Source of the DNA: Cytidiella melzeri
Taxonomy: Eukaryota > Basidiomycota > Agaricomycetes > Polyporales > Irpicaceae
Assembly: GCA_022592445.1 (NCBI GenBank)
Contig: JABYQR010000300.1
Coordinates: 1-55,374, forward strand
DNA length: 55,374 nt
Direction of reading: 5' to 3'
Shown piece by piece: positions 1 through 9,731 of the stretch. How positions within the stretch are numbered: the first letter of the stretch is position 1; every line of letters starts with the position of its first letter. Both the position numbers and the translations under genes were made by a program. The notes under the pieces were generated by a model, which searched no databases, was not told the DNA's origin, and was given only the letters and a program-made list of their open reading frames with translations.

Positions 1-1
1 G

Positions 2-88
2 GTGAATTTCTAAGCTGACAGTACAAAAGAGCGGGACATGCGAATATGCTGAGTGAATTTGCTAAGCTGACAGTACAAAAGAGCGGGA
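2..88. repeat. two tandem 35/36-bp copies at the 3' side of the YR element
   Basis: GTGAATTT(G)CTAAGCTGAC and the following AGTACAAAAGAGCGGGA occur at 2-36 and 53-88, nearly identical (one base indel), 51 bp apart. The right copy contains the last codons and stop of the recombinase. The left copy repeats them outside the gene. They may belong to the split direct repeats of Ngaro-type elements or be a recombination site for the YR. Confidence 0.7.
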
Positions 89-1436
89 TTTACGGAATTT
101 ATCTATAGAGTTCTGAGCCAATTGAAGGCGAGACTTGTCAAAGGAATTAGAAATAAAAAGGGGGAGAATCGAGTCTATCTTTCGCCAATATTCCAGGAAC
201 GCGCGTGATCTCCAACCACCTTGAACTGCAACGATGTCCGGAGGGGTACCACGAAGGAGGAGCTCGGTGGCCCCTCCGATTCTAAAGCAATGACCCGTCA
301 GAGCACTTAAGCCCGCTCCTGTCCATACCTGGTTACAGCGCAATAGGAACCATTCGCGCGTCATGGGCTCCCAACCCCGTTCTGAAAGGGATACAAAGGA
401 GAAGAAAGGAGCGTCGAGAGGGACCTTAGAATTACATTTGAGGTGATGGGCGAGAGCGCGGATTGGGGAAGTTGGTTCGCCGTTTTCTGTGACCGTCACC
501 ACGAGGCCATCGTGTTTGGTAGTTTTAGACCAAGGTAAAGCGAGGGCGTAGTACGATTTCCCATCCGGGAGGTGATTGAGTTTTAACGAGGCGGAACGAG
601 CAACGTGTTTTGTCTTATCGAAACCATGAGAGGAAGGAATAACTAGTTCTCCTAAACTGGAAAGGAAGTTAGTACGAGAAGGAAATCGCAGAAGAAAGAG
701 CCACGAGGCCAAGATGTTCATACCGCCTCGTGCCCCAAAAAGCGAAACACGCCACTGCAAAGACAGCAGCGTCGAGGGAGTTTGAGAGGTCTAGATGAGA
801 GAACAACGCGTTCATATGTTCGAGCGTAACTGGTGGTCGTTTCGGCTTCGCGGAAGGTTGAACCTTCAATGCGCCAGCACAAGTGATCTTCAACATTTTA
901 GCTCCGAGCCACGGAGCGCCGTTGATCGAATGCCAGAAAGATAGTCCTGCGATCCAAGTATCGATCGTAGAGCGAGACACGATACCACCCCACTTGGCAA
1001 CGAAACAAGAAAGTAGAACGTCGGAAGCTGGCATTCGCCGCGTTTCGTCAATTCCCAGGCAGTCACAGTATTGGTTGAAGCGTAAAAGGCCGGCACCGTA
1101 ATTCTTCCGGGTGTTGGGTTCTATTGAAGCGAGCATGAGGTCAAGCAAAGATTTTGAAGCGTCTACTGATATGTCGGCGGCAAGGTTTTGACGGAAATTC
1201 ATAGCATAGGGAGTCGTCCAAAAAGTAAGTCGGTCTGCAGCAAGAACAGAGGGGCGAAGGGCAGAGGGTTTGAGAAAGTTGGCAGCCGAAGGCTTTCGTG
1301 GTTTGCGACGACTCAGAGTTCGCGGAGAAGGGGAACCCTTCCTCTGAGAGGTAGACGCGTTCGCACTTGCGCACGCAGTAACAAGAGGCGTGCTAGACAT
1401 GAGAGAGAAAAGGGCTAAGCTCTTCAGGCAGAGCAA
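62..1436 (-). CDS. tyrosine recombinase of YR retrotransposon (one intron)
   Basis: Site-specific recombinase that would integrate the circular cDNA in the nucleus. Two ORFs in different frames (1436-669 and 760-62) join through an intron at 723-657 (67 nt). The intron starts GTATGA, has a perfect TACTAAC branch site at 674-668 and ends TTTCCAG. Splicing gives exons 1436-724 and 656-62, a 435-residue protein. The join restores FWGTRR|LGELVIP, the box carrying the first catalytic Arg, whose codon is split by the intron. The N-terminal core-binding SAM-like region is at about residues 90-200. Further catalytic motifs are HxxR in GHCFRIGG, the Trp replacing the second His in GGWRS, and the nucleophile Tyr in EYWRKI. 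All YR catalytic positions are therefore present. The start overlaps the end of RT by 44 nt. Confidence 0.8.
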
Positions 1437-3000
1437 GAGGCGGAAGACGTAGTGTAGCCGAACCCAGGATACCGCGAGATACAGGGTCGGCCAAGTTTTC
1501 CTTGGTGTTGACGTAGCGAAGAACGACGTGTAGGTTTAGAGCCGCCAGAATAACGACCACACGGCGAATGGAAAGATTTACTTGGAAATTTCGGCTGCGG
1601 CCCCTGTTGACTGCGCCCACCACACCAACGTTATCGCGTAGTTCGAAGTCATTGCGGAAAGAGGCAATGAAATTGCAAAGATTCGAGAGAAAGGCGCGGC
1701 CTTGAGGGAAAACGAAAGTGATATGCGAGAGGGTACCATTGAGGGACAAAAGCAGCTTTAAGGGTACTCGCCGCCGCTGCAACGCCAGATTACAGAACTC
1801 TTCAACCTTCCCCAGGTACTTGAGACGTTTAGCGTCCGGCAGCGCGACCGTGCGCTTTGGGAGATCCCAAAGGAAGCCCAGATAGACCTGTAGAAAAGCG
1901 AAACCCCAGCATTTTCCAAACTTCCACGGCACGCCTAGGGGTTGAGTGACTCTGAAGATATCGGCAACGTCGAATGCGTAACACCAGTCATCCACGCCAG
2001 ACCCAGAGATTGGGAAACGGAGTTGGGAAAGGTCGTCGACCCATTTCGCGTTCGGAGCTCGGAAGTACGCGCGAAGAATGTCTACAACTGCGTCCATGAC
2101 TTCGCCTTGGACCCCGGGGCCTGAGGAAATCCCGAAAGGGCAAACGTGATCCATATAAAATTCCCCCGGTGCGCATTGTATAACAATATACGGCTTGTGG
2201 CTTGGGAGAATAGGAATATTTCGAAATGCAGAGTCAATGTCGAGGGAGGCAGCCTGGGCACCTGATGGCGCGGTGGCGACCTGTGATCCAGACGAAGTAA
2301 ATGAATAATGCGTTCGAACCCGACTTGAGTCAAAAGAAGTACAAGCGGAGAGCGCCTGATAAAAATTGCACAATGCACGCACTCGAACTGAGGCTGCGAA
2401 ACGTTTGCTCGCTATGGGAGAACTCCCCCTCGAATTGAGGTAGCGCATTGAAAGGAAAGAGCGTCGACGCTCGGAAAGACGAGGGTATACGAAAACCCGT
2501 TTGCAAAGGCGTTGCTCCTTGGTATATGTGAGAGGGGAAAGGCTTACCATTTGTGCGAAGATGGCGGCTGTCCCCCATGTTGTCGTGAAGTCGTCCGAAT
2601 TAATGTCGTCGTTGACTGACACACCCTCAGAATCCTTGAACGAACAGTTTTGAATTAATCTGAGTTTATTTGAGCCTGCCTTCTCGACTACTGAGAGGGG
2701 CGAAGAGACGAAAGCAGAGTTAAAAAGTCTTTCCAGATGCGACTGCGAAAAAGGACCCGACATGCGTCCTAACGAGACCTGTTCGTCCACGTAATTTTGT
2801 ATAAAGTCCATATTAGCGACTCCTGTCTTCGAGTTTGCAGGGGCGAAAGTAACAGAACGAGGCCGAAAATTCCCGATTGGGAAACCGAAACGCAGTTTGT
2901 TGGGGAGGTCGTGATACTTTTGCAGGAGACCAAACTTCGCGAGCTCTGAGGTGAAAACCTCTGCACGATATGGGGTGATGATTCGCTCCCGCTCAGAGGC
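1393..3000 (-). CDS. reverse transcriptase/RNase H of YR retrotransposon (RNase H deleted internally)
   Basis: Copies element RNA into cDNA. The open frame runs from 3360, but conserved coding begins near 3000 with ERERIITPYRAEVF, so the upstream part is overlap with Gag. RT motif A is ASLDIDSAF and the catalytic box is KWVDDL (Tyr replaced by Trp, usual in basidiomycete members). Between TTTWGTAAIFAQM and VATAPSGAQAASLD there are 89 extra codons. These are best read as a 267-nt intron (2547-2281, GTAAGC...CACAG) that is in frame and has no stop. After the thumb, RNase H shows only its C-terminal half (RDNVGVVGAVNRGRSRN to ADPVSRG). The N-terminal half with the first catalytic Asp is missing between NDF and ELRDN, an apparent in-frame deletion. 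Confidence 0.75.
   Translation of the reverse strand, partial: ASERERIITPYRAEVFTSELAKFGLLQKYHDLPNKLRFGFPIGNFRPRSVTFAPANSKTGVANMDFIQNYVDEQVSLGRMSGPFSQSHLERLFNSAFVSSPLSVVEKAGSNKLRLIQNCSFKDSEGVSVNDDINSDDFTTTWGTAAIFAQMVSLSPLTYTKEQRLCKRVFVYPRLSERRRSFLSMRYLNSRGSSPIASKRFAASVRVRALCNFYQALSACTSFDSSRVRTHYSFTSSGSQVATAPSGAQAASLDIDSAFRNIPILPSHKPYIVIQCAPGEFYMDHVCPFGISSGPGVQGEVMDAVVDILRAYFRAPNAKWVDDLSQLRFPISGSGVDDWCYAFDVADIFRVTQPLGVPWKFGKCWGFAFLQVYLGFLWDLPKRTVALPDAKRLKYLGKVEEFCNLALQRRRVPLKLLLSLNGTLSHITFVFPQGRAFLSNLCNFIASFRNDFELRDNVGVVGAVNRGRSRNFQVNLSIRRVVVILAALNLHVVLRYVNTKENLADPVSRGILGSATLRLPPLALPEELSPFLSHV
2281..2547 (-). other. 267-nt stop-free intron within the RT gene
   Basis: On the minus strand the sequence reads ATG|GTAAGC at 2548/2547 and CACAG|GTCGCC at 2281/2280. 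Removing it joins AIFAQM to VATAPSGAQA, matching the spacing of the conserved RT block in related basidiomycete elements. Length is divisible by three and no stop occurs in the RT frame, so unspliced RNA would still encode a full-length but interrupted protein. Inferred from splice signals and family spacing; not proven. Confidence 0.55.
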
Positions 3001-4438
3001 ACCGCTTACTACCGGCGTGATGACCGGTGGCACCACAGAGTGAGCAAACGTGAGAGGATCGACCAGGGCAGCGGTATCCCTTGCAACCAGACGGCTGCCC
3101 CCCCGACTCAGAGAGGTTCCAGAATAAGCAGATGTCGGAGCCGTCCCTGATGCTGACGAGACGTCCTCGTTCGAACGCGCAGAAAAACGCCTTGCCATTC
3201 TTGACGGCCTTCTCACTACAGTCCTTAGCGTGGTGGCCGTTAGTCCCGCCTTGGCCGCATCGAAGGCAGAACAACCCGGCGTTAGGTTGTCTGCCGCCCT
3301 GAAAGGGCTTACTGCCTTTGCTCGGACCCTCGCTGCGGTCGTAAGCCTCGCGACGGTCACCAGTCAGTCCCCTATCCCGGCCGCCGAACCTGTCCTCACG
3401 AACGCTAGGTCGTCCGCCACGGTCTCCCCTGTAGTACGGATGATAGGCTCTCCCTCTATCCTCAACGTCCGCTTTCCTTCTAGTGATCGCCCTGTCTACG
3501 TTGTAGAACCTCCGTTCGTAGCTCTGGCTTCCCACTCCAAATGTCGACCAAGATCCACCGAAGAAGGACTCCCGAACTTCGCGGTCGAAACACAAGATGG
3601 TTTCAAATGAAAACTCCATCTCCTCACGTTCGCCCAGGGAGTCGAAATGGGCCGTGAAGAGATCCCGAACCTTCGCGGAACAAGCTTTGTCAAGGACGTT
3701 GGCGAAGTTTTTCCAAGCCTGCCACCAGTCGTCCTTGGACATGTTGTCCTCGCTGGGGTATTTAGAGACGTCGATTATGTAACTGCTTACCCCTTCTGCG
3801 TTATGGACCTTCGTGAATTTAGGGCCCTCGCTCCTGATCTGGCGCATGACCCTGTTTGTGCACATGGAGAGAGGAAGATTGTGTTTGTGCCTAATTAACG
3901 CGATGAAGGACTCCGGGGGCTTCGCCACGCTGCTGAAGAGGTCCACATTGTCGGCGACATCACATACCGGTAACGGGGCGCGGGTAATTGAAGCTGAAGC
4001 TAACGGAAGGGCCCCGTGCGATCGAGAGCCAACAGGAACCCCCGACGGGCTTGTTTCGGAGGGAGTGGGCCTGACTATATGCGCCTGACTTGGTGCATCT
4101 AACTTTGTCTTCATCAAAGCGACGGCCCTTTGTATGGATCCTGGACTCATCTCCCCTAGCAAATCCAGGAGCAACCTCTCGGATGAAATCCAAGGAGGGG
4201 TCCCCAGACTTTCCGCAGGCGGCGAACGCGGCGCAGCGCTTGGATCCCTCGATGGAGGGTGAGAGGAACCATGGCCACCGAGGTCTTCGTCTTCCGATAC
4301 GTCCTCGTCTCCCCTCGAACGCCTCATTGCCCTGTCTTCGTTGCGCGCCATCCTCACCTCTAATTCCTCGGCAGAGATCCCATTTCCGAAACCATCCACG
4401 TTATTTCCACCAATCCCTACTGGCATACCTTCAACCAT
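2993..4438 (-). CDS. Gag-like nucleocapsid protein of YR retrotransposon
   Basis: 481 residues, starting MVEGMPVGIGG. The N-terminus is acidic and disordered, the centre (about residues 190-330) resembles a capsid-like helical region, and it is followed by an Arg/Gly/Asp-rich RNA-binding stretch. The C-terminus is Cys/His-rich, with CLRCGQGGTNGHHAKDC and CSLCGATGHHAGSKRC, zinc-knuckle-like modules that bind nucleic acid. The frame stops at TGA 2995-2993. The RT frame is +1 relative to it and opens directly across that stop, so Pol is probably made by +1 frameshifting at CTC-TGA or by alternative splicing (a GTAAGC 5' site lies just upstream and a GTGCAG 3' site just downstream). Similarity to known Gag proteins is by architecture only. 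Confidence 0.65.
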   Translation of the reverse strand: MVEGMPVGIGGNNVDGFGNGISAEELEVRMARNEDRAMRRSRGDEDVSEDEDLGGHGSSHPPSRDPSAAPRSPPAESLGTPPWISSERLLLDLLGEMSPGSIQRAVALMKTKLDAPSQAHIVRPTPSETSPSGVPVGSRSHGALPLASASITRAPLPVCDVADNVDLFSSVAKPPESFIALIRHKHNLPLSMCTNRVMRQIRSEGPKFTKVHNAEGVSSYIIDVSKYPSEDNMSKDDWWQAWKNFANVLDKACSAKVRDLFTAHFDSLGEREEMEFSFETILCFDREVRESFFGGSWSTFGVGSQSYERRFYNVDRAITRRKADVEDRGRAYHPYYRGDRGGRPSVREDRFGGRDRGLTGDRREAYDRSEGPSKGSKPFQGGRQPNAGLFCLRCGQGGTNGHHAKDCSEKAVKNGKAFFCAFERGRLVSIRDGSDICLFWNLSESGGQPSGCKGYRCPGRSSHVCSLCGATGHHAGSKRCL

Positions 4439-4720
4439 GATAAGTTAAGAATAGCCTCGCAGTGGAAGTGGTTGCGAGATTTTCCGGAAGGGACGAATAT
4501 GAGTGGGTGGATGCGTGATGGTGGCGAACGCGAACTCGAGAGAGATAATTCGAGGGTGTTTCGCCTCATCACGCATCTAGCCGCTCGCTTAGTAAGCACT
4601 TGCTTACCTCGGCCGCTCGTTCCTCGCTTTGAGCCAAGCAGCACTTTGTTCCTTGTCCTTATAAGTGCTGGTTGACAGGTTTTTCTTCTCCATTCCGTTG
4701 TTCGACGTTCGACGGTGTTT

Positions 4721-6077
4721 ACTGACGAAAAATGCTCGCAAGCCGTCCTAACGGCAATGAGTTATACAGTACCGCCGGTTGAGGTGCGTATGTAGTGGTA
4801 GCAGCTTCGCTGTTTTTTGATCGGTTTAGTGTGTATACTGTTGCATTGCGTTTGTCATTCTCCGATTTACCACGCTTTAATAGAATCATCAAGTTAGCGT
4901 GGTGGGGGGGCTTGTACTACAGACTTGATGTTGTATACGTGGGGTTTAACCGGGCAAGACTTGACTATTGACTATTGACACGACAGATGCGTGGAAAGTG
5001 TGGGGGACGGCGATTGTGTGTGTATGAGGAGCATGTATGCTATGTGCGGTGTTGGTTATTAGAAAGAAGCAGTGTTCAAGTTTGACATGGTGTAGTCAGC
5101 ACGTATATATGGGTGCACAGCACAGGGTTTCTTTGGTTGGATTAGCTCGAGTGATAGCGTGTCGCCGCGGCCGGGAGGGTAGTACAGTGTATGCAAGATA
5201 AGATAAGATGACCAAGCTAGTTTATAGTACGATGCTCTCTTCTACATGTGTTTATCCGAAGCTTGGTGAGACGAGTGGTTGCTACGAATGATACGACGTT
5301 GTGTATATGTGTATATATCAACGCGCAGGATCCGCAGCGTTCCACGCCCGCAGTGACCGTGACAGGTGGGATGTTCGGGTGTGGATATGGGCCGGGGGAG
5401 AGACGCGCAGTCATAAAGTGAGGAACCGGAGAGTTGGAAATGGCGAGAGAGTGAGACAGCGTAGTGGAATGGAACAGTGCGAAATGAGCGGTATGTCCCT
5501 TCCTCAGCAGCGATATTCCGGATAGATTGCGTGTAATAAAAGATGTTGTGCAAGTGAGTGAGGAACGGCCGAGTCATTCAGCACGGCATCGGAATCGTCT
5601 CGTGCGATGACTCATCTGTCCACAGCCAATCACACTCCCCTCATCTGGCGCTGTCCGAGCCCGACACGTCAGCGCCTTCAACTCCTCCTCGGACGTCTCT
5701 CCTACTCTCTCAGGCCGCAGTACAACGACGCTGTCCACCAAGCCGTTCATCCCAGAGGACTGTGCGTTGCGCAGTACTGGCAACCAACGACATGGCATTA
5801 TAATAGCGACGACCCGGGGGCAGACGGAATTGAATGAATCAGTCAGTGAAGGGAACCGCGCGTCTGTTCCGAGGAAGGGCCAGGGATCGGATCGCATTTC
5901 CTCGGCTTCTCTCTCTGTCATCGCTCTCATCTCAGATCTCTCTCCTTCCTTCTGTCTCTCACTCATCCACCCAAATGACTGCCCTATATATCCTCCTCCC
6001 TCCGCCTCTCTTTCTCTCCAATCCCTCCCCGCCACAGCCTCCTCCTCTCCCTCTCCCTCTCCGCCGCCTCCTCTCCA
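4721..6077. other. intergenic region and pyrimidine-rich cyclin leader
   Basis: No gene recognised. 5890-6077 is strongly CT-rich on the plus strand with a TATA-like CCTATATATCC at about 5983, consistent with a fungal promoter and 5' leader for the cyclin gene that starts at 6078. The remainder is unique-looking sequence without conserved ORFs. Confidence 0.4.
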
Positions 6078-7307
6078 ATGCCTGCTACACTCATCCAGCA
6101 GTCCTACCCGCCAATCAACCCAGCTAGTCTCATCGACCCCTCTCTCCACTCGCCCGCACTCCTCGAGCTAGTACACCTCAAAATGTCGCGTACCCTCATC
6201 GGTAAGTTCTAACGAGTACCACAGTCTCTGCTCAACGCTTATCGTATTGACAGAATACGCCACGGACTGCATAATCGAAGCAGTCGACTACGCCATGGGC
6301 AAACCGTCCTCGTCCACCCGCGGTCGCTCATCCTCTCGCCACCACCGCCACGCCGACTTTTTAAAGTTTGTCACAAACGTACTCACCAAGGCAGAGGTCA
6401 AGGTCCCTGTGTTGCTCGTCGCTCTCGTCTACGTCGACAGGGCTAAACCTCATTTGCAAATCGCGTTGGAACAGTGGGCGTGCGAGAGGGTGTTTATGGG
6501 TGCTTTGATCCTCGCCAACAAGGTATGTCTCTCTCTCTATTTCACACAAAAAAAACTGTGCTCACTTTCAGCTTGAATTAGTATTGCAACGATTCGACAC
6601 TCAAGAATGTCCATTGGGCACTCTGCACAGGCGTGTTTGGCAAACGCGACATTGGACGCATCGAGCGCGAGTTTCTCGACGTCCTCGATTACGAACTCTC
6701 CCTCCACGAGTCTGACCTCCTCTCGCACCACGACGCCATCATGTCTCTCGTCCAACCCTCGTCGAGACAACACGTTCGCTCCCATGTTCACCACCACCAC
6801 CACCACCAACACCAACACCAACACGTCAAGTTTACACCTACGGCTGCGGAGGGCCAGTCAACAACTTGGAGCAGCAGCGGTTCTTCTTCAACAGACGAAG
6901 ATTCTTCATCAGACGACGACGACATGGCTTGTTCAAGTCGTTCAGTCTCTCCTATGCCCGCCACACCCAGTCACGTGTCTCTACCGGTCGCGACTACTAC
7001 CAGTAGTACAAAGTCGACTGCTGCGATCGCGACTGAACCCAAAGTCGTCCTTGTCTCTTCCTCCTCCTCTTCCACCTCCCATCATCATCATCATCGGTTG
7101 TCGAGCGCGTTGCATTTGCTAAAGTCTTTCCCTATGCCTCATTTCCACCACGCCCACTCTACCACTACCTCCAGTAGTAGTAGTAGTAGTTTGGGAGAGG
7201 GGGGGAGTTCGAGTTCGAGTTCGAGGGAGGTGTCTCCTGCGTCACGGTCGTCGAGTTTGGTGGAGAGCGGGTTGTCGAGTATGGCTATTGTGGCTGCTGC
7301 TGCGTAG
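6078..7307 (+). CDS. Pho85-type (PCL1/2-like) cyclin
   Basis: Regulatory subunit for a Pho85/CDK5-like kinase, expected to act in cell-cycle or polarity control. Exons 6078-6201, 6254-6522 and 6582-7307 give 372 residues. I chose ATG 6078 because it adds the conserved SPALLELVHLKMSRTLIEY leader, ahead of a later ATG at 6183. The cyclin box spans about residues 30-175: CIIEAVDYAMG, FLKFVTNVLTKAEVKVPVLL, LVYVDRAKP, FMGALILANKYCNDSTLKN, then GKRDIGRIEREFLDVLDYEL. The last intron must end at the second AG (ATTAG at 6581) to restore YCNDSTLKN. The C-terminal half is low-complexity: His runs, Ser runs and an acidic DDDD patch, typical of disordered tails carrying phosphosites. Confidence 0.9.
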
Positions 7308-7747
7308 TCCGTAATGGTTCCCTCCTCCCTCCCCTACCCCCCCCTCCTGCTGTTTTATCGTAAGGGGGAGGAGCAGTTGTTCACTTCATTCTAACATCGC
7401 TGCGTACGCTTTTTTTTTGTTTTTGCATACCATGTAGTTTTTTTTTAAACATCAACAGTCGTCGCATTGTTAATAATAGCATTGTTTTTGAAGGAAGAAA
7501 TAGCATGATTTTTGGGTTTTTGAACATAACACGATCTTGTGATTGTGATGATGACTCTGACTTCTATCTCGTTGCGTGGACGGGCCGAAAGGGACTGCGT
7601 GTGTTATAATTACTGGCAAGACGGGCCGACGAGATTGGATGGGGTGGAGTGGGGTGCGGGTTTGTTTTTGATTACTGATTACGTGTGTGTTTATCAGTCA
7701 AAACCAAGCCGGACTGTGCGGTAAGTACAGTAAGTAAGTGTATGTAT

Positions 7748-7792
<45 letters not shown>

Positions 7793-9731
7793 GCTTGGGT
7801 TGCTCGCGCCGATTTTGTACCGGGTGCATACTATGACGAGAGGGGTTTTTTTTGTGGTTTTTTTTTTTTTTGTGTTTTGTTTTTTTTTGGCGCGAGGAGA
7901 GCTCGAGAGAATACCGCTAGTGAGTGATTGAGAATTTTTCTGTTGTTGGATATTGGATATATGAATGTTGTGCTTTTAGCTTTTAGTGACTCATGCATCA
8001 TGACTCGCGCAAGTGTGCAACTCTTACTCGAGCTCGGAGATGAGTACAGTAGTCATATGTAGTTCGTTTGCGTTGCGTTGCGTTGCGTGGGGTGGAGATG
8101 AGGGGGAGGGGGTTTTTAGATACGTTTAGTGTTAGTGTTAGGTTGGACGGGTGGGGGGTTGGTTAGCGCAAAACGAAAACGGATACAAAGGCTCTCTCTG
8201 TGCGTTGCGGACTGTGGAACACTTTTAACTTGACTCAACTTTTTATTAATACTTCAACCCCCGCCGTTCCGTGGTAATTTGGCTGCCAAAAGACCAAAAG
8301 ACCAAAAGACGGACGGTTTTGGCTGACTTGAAGACTTGAAGATATACTTTTACCCCCCCCCCCCCCCCAAATATTGTATATAACGGTTGGTGTCTTTCTT
8401 CTCTCTTCTCTCTCTCTCTCTGGCTAGGCTTTTGGATGGAACCGTGTGTGTGCGGTAAAACAAGCTATGTGTGTGAGAGAGAGAGAGAAAAAAAGGTTAT
8501 TATGAATGAAATACAGAATAAATGGACTGAGGTTTGTTCTGAAAGAGCAAGCGTCGTAGGTGGGACCCGACTCGGAGTGCACATTGTCAGCTTGTTTTTT
8601 TTGCAGGACATCACAGGCCTAGGGACACGGAGGGTTTTTTTTTTTTTTTTTTTGGGGGGGGGGCATCGCCAGACCAACTGGCACTGCCTCAGGAACATAC
8701 AAATAATCCTCACATTGGGGTTTTTTTTGTTTGAGGAACCGGGACGTAGGCTTGCAGTGAGTTACACACAACCTCTTTGTTCCGGTGAGCTCTTGACTCG
8801 TGACTAGAGAACTTGAGGGAGCGCTGATCATCGATCATGACTCGGACTTGCTTTACTTACGCACCCTACGTAACTCGGCGAGCATCAAGGACTCGCTCGG
8901 ACCTTTGATGATACTGGAATTGGATGAAATCGTTCCGAGAGCGAGGAAAGATATATCAGCGCTCGGGAAGTATGTCCGAGCTCATGCATATGCCTTTGTG
9001 GCGGTTTTTTTTTCTTAACATTTTTTGAATGATTTTTGAGAGTTTTTTTGCATTAACACTACAGAAGTGTCACTCATCAATGCATTGATATGCGGGCAGA
9101 GCAGGCACTTCATATCTCGCTATGTAGCTTCAACATCAATCTGTGAACTGGCGCAACACGTTTTTTGACGAGTTATGAGAACCTGGACATCAGTTTGGAC
9201 TTGGGGTAAAGTTTCGGGGTTGTTATTGATGGAACAAGATGCCCTACCGTCAAGACGGCGACATGCGTATATGATGATTATACTATAGCTACTACAAGGG
9301 GATCGAAAGATGGAAATTTAAAGCAGGATGGTGTATGTATGTATTGTATGTATGGGGTTTGGGTTAACGTTATGTGTGTGCGTTGAGTTCCGTGTTCCGT
9401 AAAGTCCGTTTTAGAGTTGTCCGTGAGAGTGAACTAAGAATGACGAAATGACGAAAGGGGGGAAAGAAAACAAGAAAGCGAAAAGAGGGATTAGGATGTA
9501 CTGTGTGTACGGATACTATAAACCGAAAAACAAGAAAACAAAACAAAAAAAAACAAAAGAAGAAAGTGTTCCGAGTTGGGAAGAATGTCTGATCGAGTCG
9601 TAATGTTCGTAGAGATGTGTAAATCGTTTGAACGATAAAACAAAAAATAGTCATCTTGAATGAGTCGTTTCGTGAAGAAAATAAAAGTGTTCAATCGTCG
9701 GGTCGGATGATGAGCCTGAGGGACTTGGGGG
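7308..9731. other. intergenic region rich in simple repeats
   Basis: No supported gene. It contains a (GA)n run at about 7749-7789, poly-T runs near 7848-7890, GTTGC repeats near 8070-8092, a triple AAAAGACC repeat near 8286-8312, a poly-C run at about 8351-8368 and a poly-T/poly-G junction at about 8635-8661. A 72-codon frame at 8800-9018 has no recognisable similarity and is probably chance. The 3' UTRs of the cyclin (left) and of the secreted protein (right) must lie here. Confidence 0.5.
7749..7789. repeat. (GA)n microsatellite
   Basis: Uninterrupted GA dinucleotide run downstream of the cyclin gene. Confidence 0.9.

Larger units (their letters stand above)
1..4720 (-). mobile_element. 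YR (Ngaro/DIRS-like) retrotransposon, partial at window edge
   Basis: Minus-strand element read right to left: Gag (4438-2993), reverse transcriptase/RNase H (to 1393) and tyrosine recombinase (1436-62). This order, with a YR instead of a DDE integrase, defines the DIRS/Ngaro group of retrotransposons. Upstream of Gag, 4440-4680 looks like the leader: a TATA-like CTTATAAGG on the minus strand near 4660 and a possible leader 5' splice site GAG|GTAAGC near 4605. A short tandem repeat lies just past the YR stop (2-36 and 53-88). The outer boundary on the left is outside the window, so the split terminal repeats expected of Ngaro elements cannot be confirmed. RNase H is internally deleted, so this copy is probably not autonomous. 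Confidence 0.8.

Noticed and set aside
883..1101. Plus-strand ORFs inside the YR element
   Set aside because: Antisense shadows of the recombinase; composition and position follow the minus-strand codons.
2280..2330. tRNA-like B-box (GGGTTCGAAC) on the minus strand
   Set aside because: It lies inside the RT intron, with no A-box at proper distance and no cloverleaf.
4591..4606. GTAAGCA-CT-TGCTTAC inverted repeat as a terminator
   Set aside because: Seven-base arms with a 2-base loop in a eukaryotic element leader; no known role and likely chance.
8800..9018. 72-codon plus-strand ORF in the cyclin downstream region
   Set aside because: No resemblance to a family, no splice partner and located in simple-repeat sequence.
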